From Chloroflexota bacterium (GTDB lineage Bacteria > Chloroflexota > Dehalococcoidia > Lucifugimonadales > JACPCL1): 32,826 nucleotides of DNA. The notes beneath the pieces were generated by a model. The model was not told where the DNA came from and made no database searches. It saw only the letters and a program-made list of their open reading frames with translations. Shown here piece by piece: positions 1 to 6,575 of the stretch. The position numbers were made by a program, and so were the translations under genes. The stretch is taken from the NCBI GenBank assembly GCA_016202485.1, contig JACQOP010000053.1, forward strand, positions 1 through 32,826. Reading direction: 5' to 3'. Position 1 is the first letter of the stretch. Each line of letters begins with the position of its first letter.

Positions 1-631
1 GGAGGTCTACAAGTCCGCCATAGCGGGCTGCCGGTTCGGTGCGGGTAAGGGCACGGGTGAGGTCCTGGACGTAGGTCGCTGGGGAAGTCTCGCTGGTACT
101 GGGCGACGGTTCATCACTTTCGTTTGTGGCGATACTCGCCAAGACCAGGGCGCCGGCCATGAGTAAGATCCCTGCCGCTATTACTCCCGCCCTGGTCCAG
201 AACCGTCTCCCCAGGCTGGGAAGGCGGAGGACCATACCTGAAAGGGTAGCTACGAGGCCAAGCTCCAAGCCGTTGGAGAGCAAGCCCAGAGCATCCAGGC
301 CCTCCACGTGGCCTGCGTGGGGGCCAAAAGCGGGGATGCCCAAGCTGCGGGTCACTCCATACAGGACCATTACGAGGAAGGTACCGAGGATCCCGGCAAG
401 CAGGTACCAGGGGGAAAGGGAAAGGCGTGCTTTGGGCTGCAACAGGCCCAGGCCATAGATGGCTTGCAGGGACGCCAGGGCTGCAAAAAAGGCGCCGTAG
501 CCCCACCACTCGCGAAAATGCTCGGGCATCACGATGATGTGAACGGCGGCGGATCCCAATGACAAGAGACCTGCGAGGTTTGCTAAAGACAGCCGCTGCC
601 AGATTGCGCCAAGTGCGTGTGTGCGTTCCAT
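1..631 (-). CDS. Polytopic membrane protein of the cupredoxin-associated type (3' end outside window)
   Basis: The reading frame stays open from ATG 631 to the window edge (210 codons), so the C-terminus is missing. The start has a good AGGAGG ribosome site eight bases upstream. Roughly four or five hydrophobic helices are visible (about residues 17-35, 45-62, 73-92, 118-136 and 147-165), followed by a Ser/Thr/Pro-rich stretch and the start of another segment. The motif GIPAFGPHAGHVEGLDALG between helices resembles a conserved Gly/Pro/acidic loop that I recall from multipass proteins encoded beside or fused to cupredoxins in Actinobacteria and Chloroflexota. The two His in it could bind metal, which is inference. 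It follows the cytochrome and two cupredoxin genes on the same strand and probably belongs to their operon. The exact function is unknown. Confidence 0.72.
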   Translation of the reverse strand, partial: MERTHALGAIWQRLSLANLAGLLSLGSAAVHIIVMPEHFREWWGYGAFFAALASLQAIYGLGLLQPKARLSLSPWYLLAGILGTFLVMVLYGVTRSLGIPAFGPHAGHVEGLDALGLLSNGLELGLVATLSGMVLRLPSLGRRFWTRAGVIAAGILLMAGALVLASIATNESDEPSPSTSETSPATYVQDLTRALTRTEPAARYGGLVDL

Positions 632-698
632 TGTGATGCCTCCTGTTGCCGGTCTCTGGAGTATTGATGCAAGTCCCACTACTTCAATTGCTGTACGG

Positions 699-1202
699 TC
701 AACTTACGATGACACTACCAACTTGGCCTTCCCCCTCGTGGACTGTGCATACGAGTTTAAAGGTGCCAGGCTTGGTGAAGGTGACTTCCTGGGTTACGGC
801 TTTGCCGGGCTCAATATAGATATCAATGCCCAGGTCGGCCACCGTGAAGGTGTGGAAATCCATGGTGATGTTGAACTGGAGGGTGTAGGTCTTTCCAGAC
901 TGGAAGGAGTAGGTGTCGGGCACGAAGCTATAAGGAGCTTCACTTACTCTTACCTGGACGACGTTGCTGCTGCTCTCTTTTGTGGGCGTGGGGGTAGACC
1001 CGCCGGTGGCGGGAGGGGCGGGAAGGGTGGCTGTAGGTGTGGCAACTGGCCCACTACCAGTGGATGTAGCCGTTGGGGTAGGGGCTACGGAGGTTGGAGA
1101 AGCAGGCGGCGTGGTAGGCGTGGGTGCGGTTGACGTGCCGCCACATGCGATGAGGCCGGCTCCTACGAGGCCAGTTACCAGGAACAGTTTGAGATTCACC
1201 AT
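699..1202 (-). CDS. Cupredoxin lipoprotein, plastocyanin-like with Gln at the axial ligand position
   Basis: This 167-aa protein has a lipoprotein signal ending LIAC (Cys20), a Pro/Thr/Ser-rich tether (about 22-78) and one cupredoxin domain (about 82-167). Visible copper ligands are His117 in DFHTF, Cys152 and His155 in VCTVHEGEGQVG. In plastocyanin the aligned loop ends with Met as axial ligand five residues after the second His; here that position is Gln160. Gln is the axial ligand in stellacyanins, where it lowers the redox potential. It is probably anchored outside the membrane and carries electrons or binds copper. The longer frame begins at 1295, but ATG 1202 is chosen because it starts the signal peptide and follows a GGAGGG sequence, although the spacing is short. 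The next gene upstream stops 48 bp before this start, so the two are probably cotranscribed. Confidence 0.85.
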   Translation of the reverse strand: MVNLKLFLVTGLVGAGLIACGGTSTAPTPTTPPASPTSVAPTPTATSTGSGPVATPTATLPAPPATGGSTPTPTKESSSNVVQVRVSEAPYSFVPDTYSFQSGKTYTLQFNITMDFHTFTVADLGIDIYIEPGKAVTQEVTFTKPGTFKLVCTVHEGEGQVGSVIVS

Positions 1203-1249
1203 ACCCTCCAGGTTGTATTTGTATTTGATAGAGACGATGTGCAACGTCC

Positions 1250-1855
1250 CTAGAAGATTATGAGCTTGGCCGTCATCTCTGGGTGAAGGGGGCACTGGAC
1301 CAAGAATGTCCCCGTGGTATGGGCGGTAAAGAGGACCACATCCATGCCGCCTGCACTGCCAGGGGCATAGGCATGGACTTCGTTACCGGTGGGTTTTACG
1401 CCCGCAGGCGAGGTAGCCCGCCACGGCACGAACTCGCCGCTGTGGTGCATTTCGTGGTCTTCATCGGTGACGCCCTGTTCTTGCTCGCCTTCCGGCTCCG
1501 CAAGCCACAGCAAGTCTGCCGCCTCCAAACCCAGGACACGATAGTGATGTTCCGCTGTAGCCCGGTTCCGCAACACCAGTTTTACCCTCTGTCCAGCAGG
1601 GACAAAGACAGTGGACGGCTGTATGCCAGCGTCGGTGATGTCCACATTGATGGTGAAGTAGATACCAGCGTCCTCATCGGAAGTCCCGGTATGATGGACG
1701 TGGTCCTGCACTTCAACGGTGGGCCACTCTCGTGGGGCAGCGGTCTCCGGCGGCTCGGCCACGCCCTGGGCGCTGGTGCAGGCAACGAGCGCCAGCGAAA
1801 GGGGCATGAGACCGACCAAGAGACGATAAAATTTTTGCGTTGTTACCGGACCCAT
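1250..1855 (-). CDS. Cupredoxin lipoprotein with amicyanin-like copper loop
   Basis: This 201-aa protein has a lipoprotein signal ending LVAC (Cys26) and a cupredoxin fold. Candidate type-1 copper ligands are His103 or His104 (AEHHYRV) and the loop CPLHPEM (Cys188, His191, Met194). The C-x2-H-x2-M spacing is that of amicyanin. Two extra His-rich patches, DHVHH (51-55) and DEDHEMHH (131-138), could bind additional copper. About 50 residues are inserted between the first His and the Cys loop compared with a minimal cupredoxin. ATG 1855 follows GGAAGGA by seven bases. It lies 26 bp downstream of the cytochrome gene and 47 bp upstream of the second cupredoxin, so the three likely form one transcript. 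A periplasmic or cell-surface electron carrier or copper-binding protein is the most likely role. Confidence 0.85.
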   Translation of the reverse strand: MGPVTTQKFYRLLVGLMPLSLALVACTSAQGVAEPPETAAPREWPTVEVQDHVHHTGTSDEDAGIYFTINVDITDAGIQPSTVFVPAGQRVKLVLRNRATAEHHYRVLGLEAADLLWLAEPEGEQEQGVTDEDHEMHHSGEFVPWRATSPAGVKPTGNEVHAYAPGSAGGMDVVLFTAHTTGTFLVQCPLHPEMTAKLIIF

Positions 1856-1881
1856 CAATTCATCCTTCCTCTGACGATTGC

Positions 1882-2376
1882 CTAGGGTTGAGTTTCCAGG
1901 AATTGCAGATAGGCAGCGACCGCCGTGTATTCCTCTTCGGTGAGCTTGATGAAGCCCATCATGGGGACGCCGCCTGCAATGGCGGCACGGACGTCGCCCT
2001 CATTTTTGCCCCGGATGTAAGGCGCGCCCACCAGGGCGGGACCGTTGCCCTTAGCATCCAGCCCGTGGCAGAAGGCGCAGCCCACATTGCCCGCGGTCTT
2101 ATCAAAGATCAGCTTCCCCAGCACCAGGGGGTCACTGCTTCCGACGTCCGGGAGAGTAGGCGTCGGCGTAGAAACATCTGTGGCTGGTGTGGCTGTAGGG
2201 GTGGGAGCCAGCACAGTGGTAGCAGGCGTGGGTGTGGCCACGGTGGTGGTAGGCGTGGGTGTTGGGAGAGGCGAAGTCTCACCCGTTGTCTCTCCGCAGG
2301 CAGGCAGAGTGGCCAGCATGACCGCCCCCAGCAAGAGCGTCCCGCCTACCAGCTTGATCAGGTCCCGATTCAACAT
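1882..2376 (-). CDS. Monoheme cytochrome c lipoprotein
   Basis: This 164-aa protein has a lipoprotein signal ending LPAC (Cys27), a long Thr/Pro-rich tether (about 35-77) and a small class I cytochrome c domain. Heme attachment is CAFCH (Cys100, Cys103, His104). Met139 or Met140 in GVPMMGF is the probable sixth ligand, and a C-terminal helix ends the fold. It should be a membrane-anchored extracytoplasmic electron carrier. ATG 2376 is chosen because it begins the signal peptide and follows AAGGTGAG. The frame stays open upstream to 2484, but an extension would put a charged, Cys-rich segment ahead of the signal sequence. It is the first gene after a duplicated promoter/leader (2411-2540) with a triple operator, and it leads a cytochrome-cupredoxin-cupredoxin-membrane protein cluster. 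Confidence 0.9.
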   Translation of the reverse strand: MLNRDLIKLVGGTLLLGAVMLATLPACGETTGETSPLPTPTPTTTVATPTPATTVLAPTPTATPATDVSTPTPTLPDVGSSDPLVLGKLIFDKTAGNVGCAFCHGLDAKGNGPALVGAPYIRGKNEGDVRAAIAGGVPMMGFIKLTEEEYTAVAAYLQFLETQP

Positions 2377-2410
2377 GGTCTCACCTTTTAGTTGCGGATT
2401 TTCATTCCGT

Positions 2411-2540
2411 CGCTTGGTGCACTCGCACCTGCAGGGCGGCATTTGGTACCTTGATGTGTGAACATCTATTATTAGATTACTCACCCCAACTCAAACAGGG
2501 CCTGAACAGAGCGGGAGGAAACCTGAACAAGGCCTGAACA
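2411..2540 (-). repeat. Promoter/leader duplication, copy A (ahead of the cytochrome c gene)
   Basis: About 130 bp here match 5236-5364 at roughly 85% by eye, with a one-base length difference. The block contains the triple operator at its upstream end, an AT-rich stretch TAATCTAATAATAG that can serve as -10 (with TTGAGT as a possible -35), and a transcribed part with the inverted repeat GGTGCGAGTGCACC. It ends just upstream of the cytochrome ribosome site. The two copies are clearly homologous and precede two unrelated secreted redox-type genes. Confidence 0.9.
2501..2540 (-). promoter_or_regulatory. Triple direct-repeat operator, copy A
   Basis: CCTGAACA occurs at 2501-2508, 2522-2529 and 2533-2540 (read TGTTCAGG on the transcribed strand). 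Starts are 21 and 11 bp apart, about two and one helical turns. The array lies directly upstream of the probable promoter of the cytochrome operon. The same geometry occurs at 5325-5364 and 9465-9504. The binding protein is unknown; the response regulator at 5913-6569 is the nearest candidate. Confidence 0.75.
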
Positions 2541-2651
2541 TCCGTTGGCTTGGTTATTTTGCTGAGGTCAGCCTGGCCTCGCACGAAAGGGCCTGGAATC
2601 TGTTGTCTTTATGACCCAAACGCTCAACTGAAGGTTACTGTGATACGTCCT

Positions 2652-3569
2652 CTAGGCTCCGCATGTCCCTTTGGTTTGCTCTGAATTTGCTGCTTTGTCC
2701 GGCCCGTTGGCCCGCCAGAAGTCAAAAAACAAGGTCTCATCATAGTCTACGTTGAGGGAGTGCCCCTGGCGAGAAAACTCCACATACATAGAATTGATTC
2801 CCATGCTCAGCAAGCCCTCGTGGGTGGCCCGCACGTCCCCTTTCCATTCATCGTCCACGGAGCCGACACCGTTGAAGACCGCGTGGCCGCACAGGGCCTT
2901 TGCCCATTGTTCCGGGGTTGAGAGCCGTGGAAACAACCCTGGGGCTCCCAGCAGGGTAGCGAAACGCTCCGGGTGCTCCAGCATCAGATCAAAGGCCACC
3001 ATGCCGCCGTTGGAGAAGCCTGCGATGTGGACCTGGGTGGGGTCGCCACCGTAGCAGGCCAGGACCTCATCCACCACTTTAAAGGTGCGCCGCGCCTCGT
3101 AGTAATCGGTGTATTCCACGTCTACTGCATAAGGAAGCACGACACGGAAGTCGTCCACACCCGCGCCGCCGGAGAGGTAGTTGGCCCATACCCTCTGGGC
3201 GCTCCGACGGCTGCCTGTGCCCCCACCCAGGAACACGACGGTGGGGGCGTTGGGATTGTCCACCATTGGATGACGGACAAAGTAGGGGCCAGCCGGTGTG
3301 CCAAGGATTTCCTGGGGCTCTCCCCTCTCCGGCGCCACGCAGTACTCCGGCGCACCGGAGGGCGTCCAGGGCAAGGGAGTGGGCGTTGGTGTTGGCGTAA
3401 ACTCCACCGTTGGAGTTGGCGTAGGGAGAGGTGTGAGCGTTGGCGTTTGCGTAGGCGACGGCGCGGGCGTGATGGACGCCAAGGGTGTGACTGCAGCGGG
3501 CGCCGGGCTTGCGCAGGAGATGGACACAAGGGCCAGAATACCTGCCAGCCAGACCAGGCCGCTCGTCAT
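2652..3569 (-). CDS. Secreted esterase-like alpha/beta-hydrolase lipoprotein
   Basis: This 305-aa protein has a lipoprotein signal ending SISC (Cys19), a Pro/Thr-rich tether (about 22-70) and an alpha/beta-hydrolase domain. The nucleophile motif GFSNGG places Ser186 at the elbow; Asp239 or Asp240 (GSVDDEW) and His270 (RQGHSLN) complete a plausible triad. VVFLGGGTG could form the oxyanion region. This pattern is like the LpqC/feruloyl-esterase/PHB-depolymerase group, but the substrate cannot be read from sequence. ATG 3569 is preferred over 3587 because the ribosome site AAGGAG lies inside the longer reading. It follows the propeller gene by 79 bp, with a strong hairpin between, so it is probably transcribed from the propeller promoter with some attenuation or processing. 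Confidence 0.8.
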   Translation of the reverse strand: MTSGLVWLAGILALVSISCASPAPAAVTPLASITPAPSPTQTPTLTPLPTPTPTVEFTPTPTPTPLPWTPSGAPEYCVAPERGEPQEILGTPAGPYFVRHPMVDNPNAPTVVFLGGGTGSRRSAQRVWANYLSGGAGVDDFRVVLPYAVDVEYTDYYEARRTFKVVDEVLACYGGDPTQVHIAGFSNGGMVAFDLMLEHPERFATLLGAPGLFPRLSTPEQWAKALCGHAVFNGVGSVDDEWKGDVRATHEGLLSMGINSMYVEFSRQGHSLNVDYDETLFFDFWRANGPDKAANSEQTKGTCGA

Positions 3570-3603
3570 GCTCGTCTCTCCTTCCATGTAGGTGTTGTCC
3601 TTT

Positions 3604-3640
3604 GGTATGCCCTCAGCCCTGGCGGGGCTGAGGGCATACC
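3604..3640 (-). terminator. Perfect 16-bp intercistronic hairpin without U-tract
   Basis: GGTATGCCCTCAGCCC (3604-3619) pairs perfectly with 3625-3640 around a five-base loop. It starts eight bases past the propeller stop and precedes the esterase gene. No T-run follows on the minus strand, so it may be a weak or factor-assisted terminator, an mRNA 3'-end stabiliser or a processing site rather than a classical intrinsic terminator. Confidence 0.6.
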
Positions 3641-3648
3641 AGCACGAT

Positions 3649-5208
3649 TTACTTTGGCAGGGCCGCGATTACGGCCAGCCTGGCCACATACAGCTCCTTG
3701 GAGGGGCCGCCGTGGTCGGCCAGCACCTTGCCAGTCCAGTCCGGGTTGTACTGGACGAAGGCGCCCGAGTGGGTGTTCTCGCCGTTGGGCGTAGGGATGT
3801 AAGCCTCTACGGTCCTGGTGGCGAGGTCCAGGACAATGGTCTCAAACCCGGCCATGTTGCTCACCCAGATTTCATTGACGGCAGGGTCCGGGTGCAGGAA
3901 GCAATGGTCAATGCTCCTGGCGGAGCCGCCAAGGTAGATGGGGTTGATGATGCCACGCTTCGGGCGGAAGCTGGTCAGGTCAATGACCCCCAGGACGCTG
4001 CCGGTGTTGTGGCTTCCCTCGCCCTTGCCGACGGTATAGAGCTCGGTCTCGTCCCAGTTCATGCAGGCGCCGTAGGGTCCCGCCACACCGGCGCTGGTCT
4101 TGCCGACGACTTCATTGGTGGCATTGTCTAGCTTGAAGACCATGCTGGCATGGCCATCTACTACGTAGGTGAACTTGCCGTCGGCCGTGTGAGAGATGCC
4201 GATGGGGTGGTTTCCAACGCCTGCGATCACCGTCACCGCACGGGTCTCCAGGTTAATTTTTGCAATGCCGCCAATCTCCTCGGCCTCCTCGCCCCAGGCA
4301 ACAACTTTGAGGGAGACGTAGAGGTATTTGCCCGTGGGGTCTACCGTGAGGAAGGGGTGGCCCATCCAGTAGCCGGTGTCTTCCACGGTGATGGCCATGA
4401 CCACGCGGTTGTTATCCTTGGGGTCCAGGAGGAAGTGTGGGCCGCCATTAGAACCGAACCCATACTCCAGGACCAGGCGGTCGTTCCCTTTGGAGTCAAC
4501 GAAACCCGTGACGTGATGGAGCCTCTGGACGCGCATGGACCCCTGGAAACGGCTTTCCTGCTTGAGAATCTTGTCAATCTTCAGGGTCCGGGCGTTGATG
4601 ATGAGGGTGATATCCTCGGTCTTGTCTCCTACGGCCCGGGAGCTCTGGAGGTAGACCCACTTGCCGTCGGGCGAGACGCCAGTAGTATGGGGGGAGGTCT
4701 TTGTCCCCAGGTCATAGTGCGCGGATGTGACGACCTCCTTGGTGTAGGCGTCTACGATGTAGAACCCGGCGAACTGGTCGGCTCCACCCAAACTGGAGAA
4801 GTACACCGTGGGGTGGGCCTTGTTGTCCCAGGCATCGGGCCCGCTGGAATCAAAGGTGGCTATCAGCTTCAAACCGCCCCGGATGGATTCCGCCGTGTCC
4901 CAGCCGGTGGGCTGGGCGCCTGCTACGGCCGGCTGGAGCTGGCCCCCCTGGACCACCTGGCTGGGAGCGAGTCCCGCCAGTTGCTGCTGGAGGGCGGTCA
5001 TGTCCTGCTCCAGGGAGGTCACCTGCTGTTCCTGGCTCTTAAGCTGCCCAGAGGCTACCTGGAGCTCCTGCTCCTTAGCTGCTAACTGGGCCTTGGCAGC
5101 ATCCAGATCCTCTTGGGAGACGCCGCTGCCGCTACAAGCAGCCACGGCCAGCACCGCGACCCCGATAAGGGCCGGCGCTACTATTCTCCACCTACTTCCG
5201 ATTGCCAT
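3649..5208 (-). CDS. Histidine-rich beta-propeller lipoprotein with N-terminal coiled coil
   Basis: This 519-aa protein has a lipoprotein signal ending VAAC (Cys25), then a heptad-rich coiled coil (about 30-80), a short linker and a large repeat domain (about 105-515) with recurring blades of the type SPDGKWVYL, DPTGKYLYVSL and TADGKFTYVVDG. These are typical of YVTN, cytochrome-cd1 or NosZ-type seven-bladed propellers. His residues sit at comparable blade positions: SPHTTG, RLHHVTG, MGHPFL, GNHPIG, DGHAS, IDHCFLH and NTHSGAF. This could indicate a metal site, but no clear heme or CuZ signature is seen. ATG 5208 follows AAAGGAG and begins the signal peptide; the longer frame starts at 5253. 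It is under promoter copy B. A role in extracytoplasmic redox chemistry is inferred from its neighbours. Confidence 0.75.
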   Translation of the reverse strand: MAIGSRWRIVAPALIGVAVLAVAACSGSGVSQEDLDAAKAQLAAKEQELQVASGQLKSQEQQVTSLEQDMTALQQQLAGLAPSQVVQGGQLQPAVAGAQPTGWDTAESIRGGLKLIATFDSSGPDAWDNKAHPTVYFSSLGGADQFAGFYIVDAYTKEVVTSAHYDLGTKTSPHTTGVSPDGKWVYLQSSRAVGDKTEDITLIINARTLKIDKILKQESRFQGSMRVQRLHHVTGFVDSKGNDRLVLEYGFGSNGGPHFLLDPKDNNRVVMAITVEDTGYWMGHPFLTVDPTGKYLYVSLKVVAWGEEAEEIGGIAKINLETRAVTVIAGVGNHPIGISHTADGKFTYVVDGHASMVFKLDNATNEVVGKTSAGVAGPYGACMNWDETELYTVGKGEGSHNTGSVLGVIDLTSFRPKRGIINPIYLGGSARSIDHCFLHPDPAVNEIWVSNMAGFETIVLDLATRTVEAYIPTPNGENTHSGAFVQYNPDWTGKVLADHGGPSKELYVARLAVIAALPK

Positions 5209-5235
5209 GTTGTGCTCCTTTCGCATTCTTGCCGC

Positions 5236-5364
5236 CGCCTGGTGCACTCGCACCTGCCGGGCGGCATTAGGTACCTTGGTGTGTGCGCATCTATTACTAG
5301 ATTACCCACTTCAACCAAACAGGGCCTGAACAGAGCGGGGGAAACCCTGAATATGGCCTGAACA
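5236..5364 (-). repeat. Promoter/leader duplication, copy B (ahead of the propeller gene)
   Basis: This is the second copy of the block at 2411-2540. It keeps the operator array, the AT-rich TAATCTAGTAATAG region suitable as -10, the inverted repeat GGTGCGAGTGCACC and an ATGCCGCCC sequence. It begins only seven bases downstream of the atypical receiver gene's stop, so the propeller gene has its own promoter inside a very short intergenic space. Confidence 0.9.
5325..5364 (-). promoter_or_regulatory. Triple direct-repeat operator, copy B
   Basis: CCTGAACA (5325-5332), CCTGAATA (5346-5353) and CCTGAACA (5357-5364) again start 21 and 11 bp apart. The array abuts the stop codon of the receiver-like gene at 5371 and lies upstream of the probable propeller promoter. 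Confidence 0.75.
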
Positions 5365-5370
5365 GCCATG

Positions 5371-5760
5371 TTATGCCTTGGGCCTCTTGCTACGTTTGCC
5401 CACCCCCTTTCCCCCATGAATGGCCTCCAACAGGCCGGCAAGGTCTGTTTGAAGGACCCGCTGCATGTGGTATACCTCTATGTCATTGCGGTTAACCCCG
5501 AGGACCACCACCCGTGCCAGAGGATGCCGTTCCAGCATTTGAGTGATGACTGCTTCATCCAGGAGGCCCTGAGCATCCAGAACGATTGCTCGGGGGTCCA
5601 GGGCCTGGATCCGGTCCTGCAGGTCAGGGACGTCGTGAGGCACCAGTGCGAGTTCAAGGGTGTCCACGTCCTCCAAGAGGCGCTGAATACCAGCGACAAG
5701 GATGGAGCGATTGGTGACCAGGACTACTCGTTTGGTTGGCATGTGGACCGCCGATTGCAC
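5371..5760 (-). CDS. Atypical stand-alone receiver-like protein
   Basis: This 129-aa protein has the alternating beta/alpha pattern of a CheY-like receiver. The phosphoacceptor-like Asp62 is present in AIVLDAQG. The acidic pair that binds Mg at the end of the first strand is replaced by VTN (residues 15-17), so ordinary phosphorylation is doubtful. No output domain follows; the protein ends in a Lys/Arg-rich tail. GTG 5760 is chosen because GGGGAG lies nine bases upstream; ATG 5742 has only a weak site. It sits between the two-component operon, after that operon's terminator, and propeller promoter copy B. It may be a phosphorylation-independent adaptor or partner of the signalling proteins, which is inference. 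Confidence 0.7.
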   Translation of the reverse strand: MQSAVHMPTKRVVLVTNRSILVAGIQRLLEDVDTLELALVPHDVPDLQDRIQALDPRAIVLDAQGLLDEAVITQMLERHPLARVVVLGVNRNDIEVYHMQRVLQTDLAGLLEAIHGGKGVGKRSKRPKA

Positions 5761-5846
5761 TTGAAGGTTCTCCCCACGCTCTCACTTCATACTATGGGAC
5801 ACGCCTGGAGGATGGGGCACGCCTTGTTCAAGTAGTCATGGCCCAC

Positions 5847-5879
5847 TAAAAACAGTAGGCCCCTGGGTAAGGGGCCTAC
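5847..5879 (-). terminator. Intrinsic terminator of the USP-kinase-regulator operon
   Basis: GTAGGCCCC (5855-5863) pairs with GGGGCCTAC (5871-5879) around a seven-base loop. On the minus strand it is followed by five T residues (5852-5848). It lies about 35 bp after the response regulator stop. Confidence 0.85.
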
Positions 5880-5912
5880 CAAGTTGGGTAGGGAGATGAA
5901 TCAAATCGTCGT

Positions 5913-6569
5913 TCAGGGGTCTCTGGGAGGCCTGTGGGCGAATCCGCGCTCCAACGCCCAGGCCACCACCTGGGCACGGTTCTTGAGGTGGAGCTTGCTG
6001 AGGATATTCTTCATGTGATAGTTCACGGTGTTTTCCGAAATTACGAGGGCTGCAGCGATCTCTTTGTTGGCCGCGCCCTGAGCGACCTGCTCTAACACGT
6101 CATACTCCCGTTCGGTGAGCTCAGTTGCTGTTTCCGGCTGTTCTCTGCCCACTGAGAGGTGGGCAAACTCCTGGAGGAGGCGCCTGGCCAGGCCGGGGGA
6201 CATTGCTGGCTCGTCCTTCTCCATGCGTTTGACCAGTTCAGCGAACTCCTCTTCTCGGAGGTTCTTTAACAGATAGCCCTCGGCTCCGCTTTTGATGGCC
6301 TCAAAGAGGTCTTGCTCATCGTCGGATACGGTTAACATGATGACCCGTATGGCGGGGGACTGGGCTTTGATGGCACGGGTAGCCTCCAGGCCGTTAAGGC
6401 TGGGCATATTGATGTCCATGAACACCAGGTCAGGGGAAAGCTCGGCCGCTTTCTTTACTGCTTCCCACCCGTCCCCCGCCTCCCCGACGACCTGGAGGCC
6501 CCAGGCGCGCAAGAGGCTGGCCAGGCCAGCGCGGAATAGGGCGTGATCGTCCACGAGCATCACCCGCAT
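5913..6569 (-). CDS. NarL/FixJ-family response regulator
   Basis: This 218-aa protein has an N-terminal receiver (about 1-118) with acidic residues Asp7 and Asp8, phosphoacceptor Asp52 in FMDINMP, a conserved Thr in MLTVSD and a Lys in YLLKN. A LuxR-type helix-turn-helix follows (about 148-210; LTEREYDVLEQVAQGAANKEI). It should bind DNA when phosphorylated by the adjacent histidine kinase, whose stop codon is only six bases upstream. It is the best local candidate for recognising the CCTGAAYA arrays, one of which controls its own operon. That link is not shown by sequence alone. Confidence 0.93.
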   Translation of the reverse strand: MRVMLVDDHALFRAGLASLLRAWGLQVVGEAGDGWEAVKKAAELSPDLVFMDINMPSLNGLEATRAIKAQSPAIRVIMLTVSDDEQDLFEAIKSGAEGYLLKNLREEEFAELVKRMEKDEPAMSPGLARRLLQEFAHLSVGREQPETATELTEREYDVLEQVAQGAANKEIAAALVISENTVNYHMKNILSKLHLKNRAQVVAWALERGFAHRPPRDP

Positions 6570-6575
6570 AAGGCA

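Noticed and set aside
2160-2275. GTGGGAGT/GGCGTGGGTGT-like tandem repeats
   Set aside because: They encode the Thr/Pro tether of the cytochrome lipoprotein; similar runs occur in the other lipoproteins, so they are low-complexity coding rather than a separate repeat element.
699-3587. Plus-strand ORFs rich in Gly/Val opposite the lipoprotein genes
   Set aside because: They are antisense shadows of Pro/Thr-rich tethers; they lack ribosome sites and family motifs, while the minus-strand frames encode cupredoxin, cytochrome and hydrolase domains.
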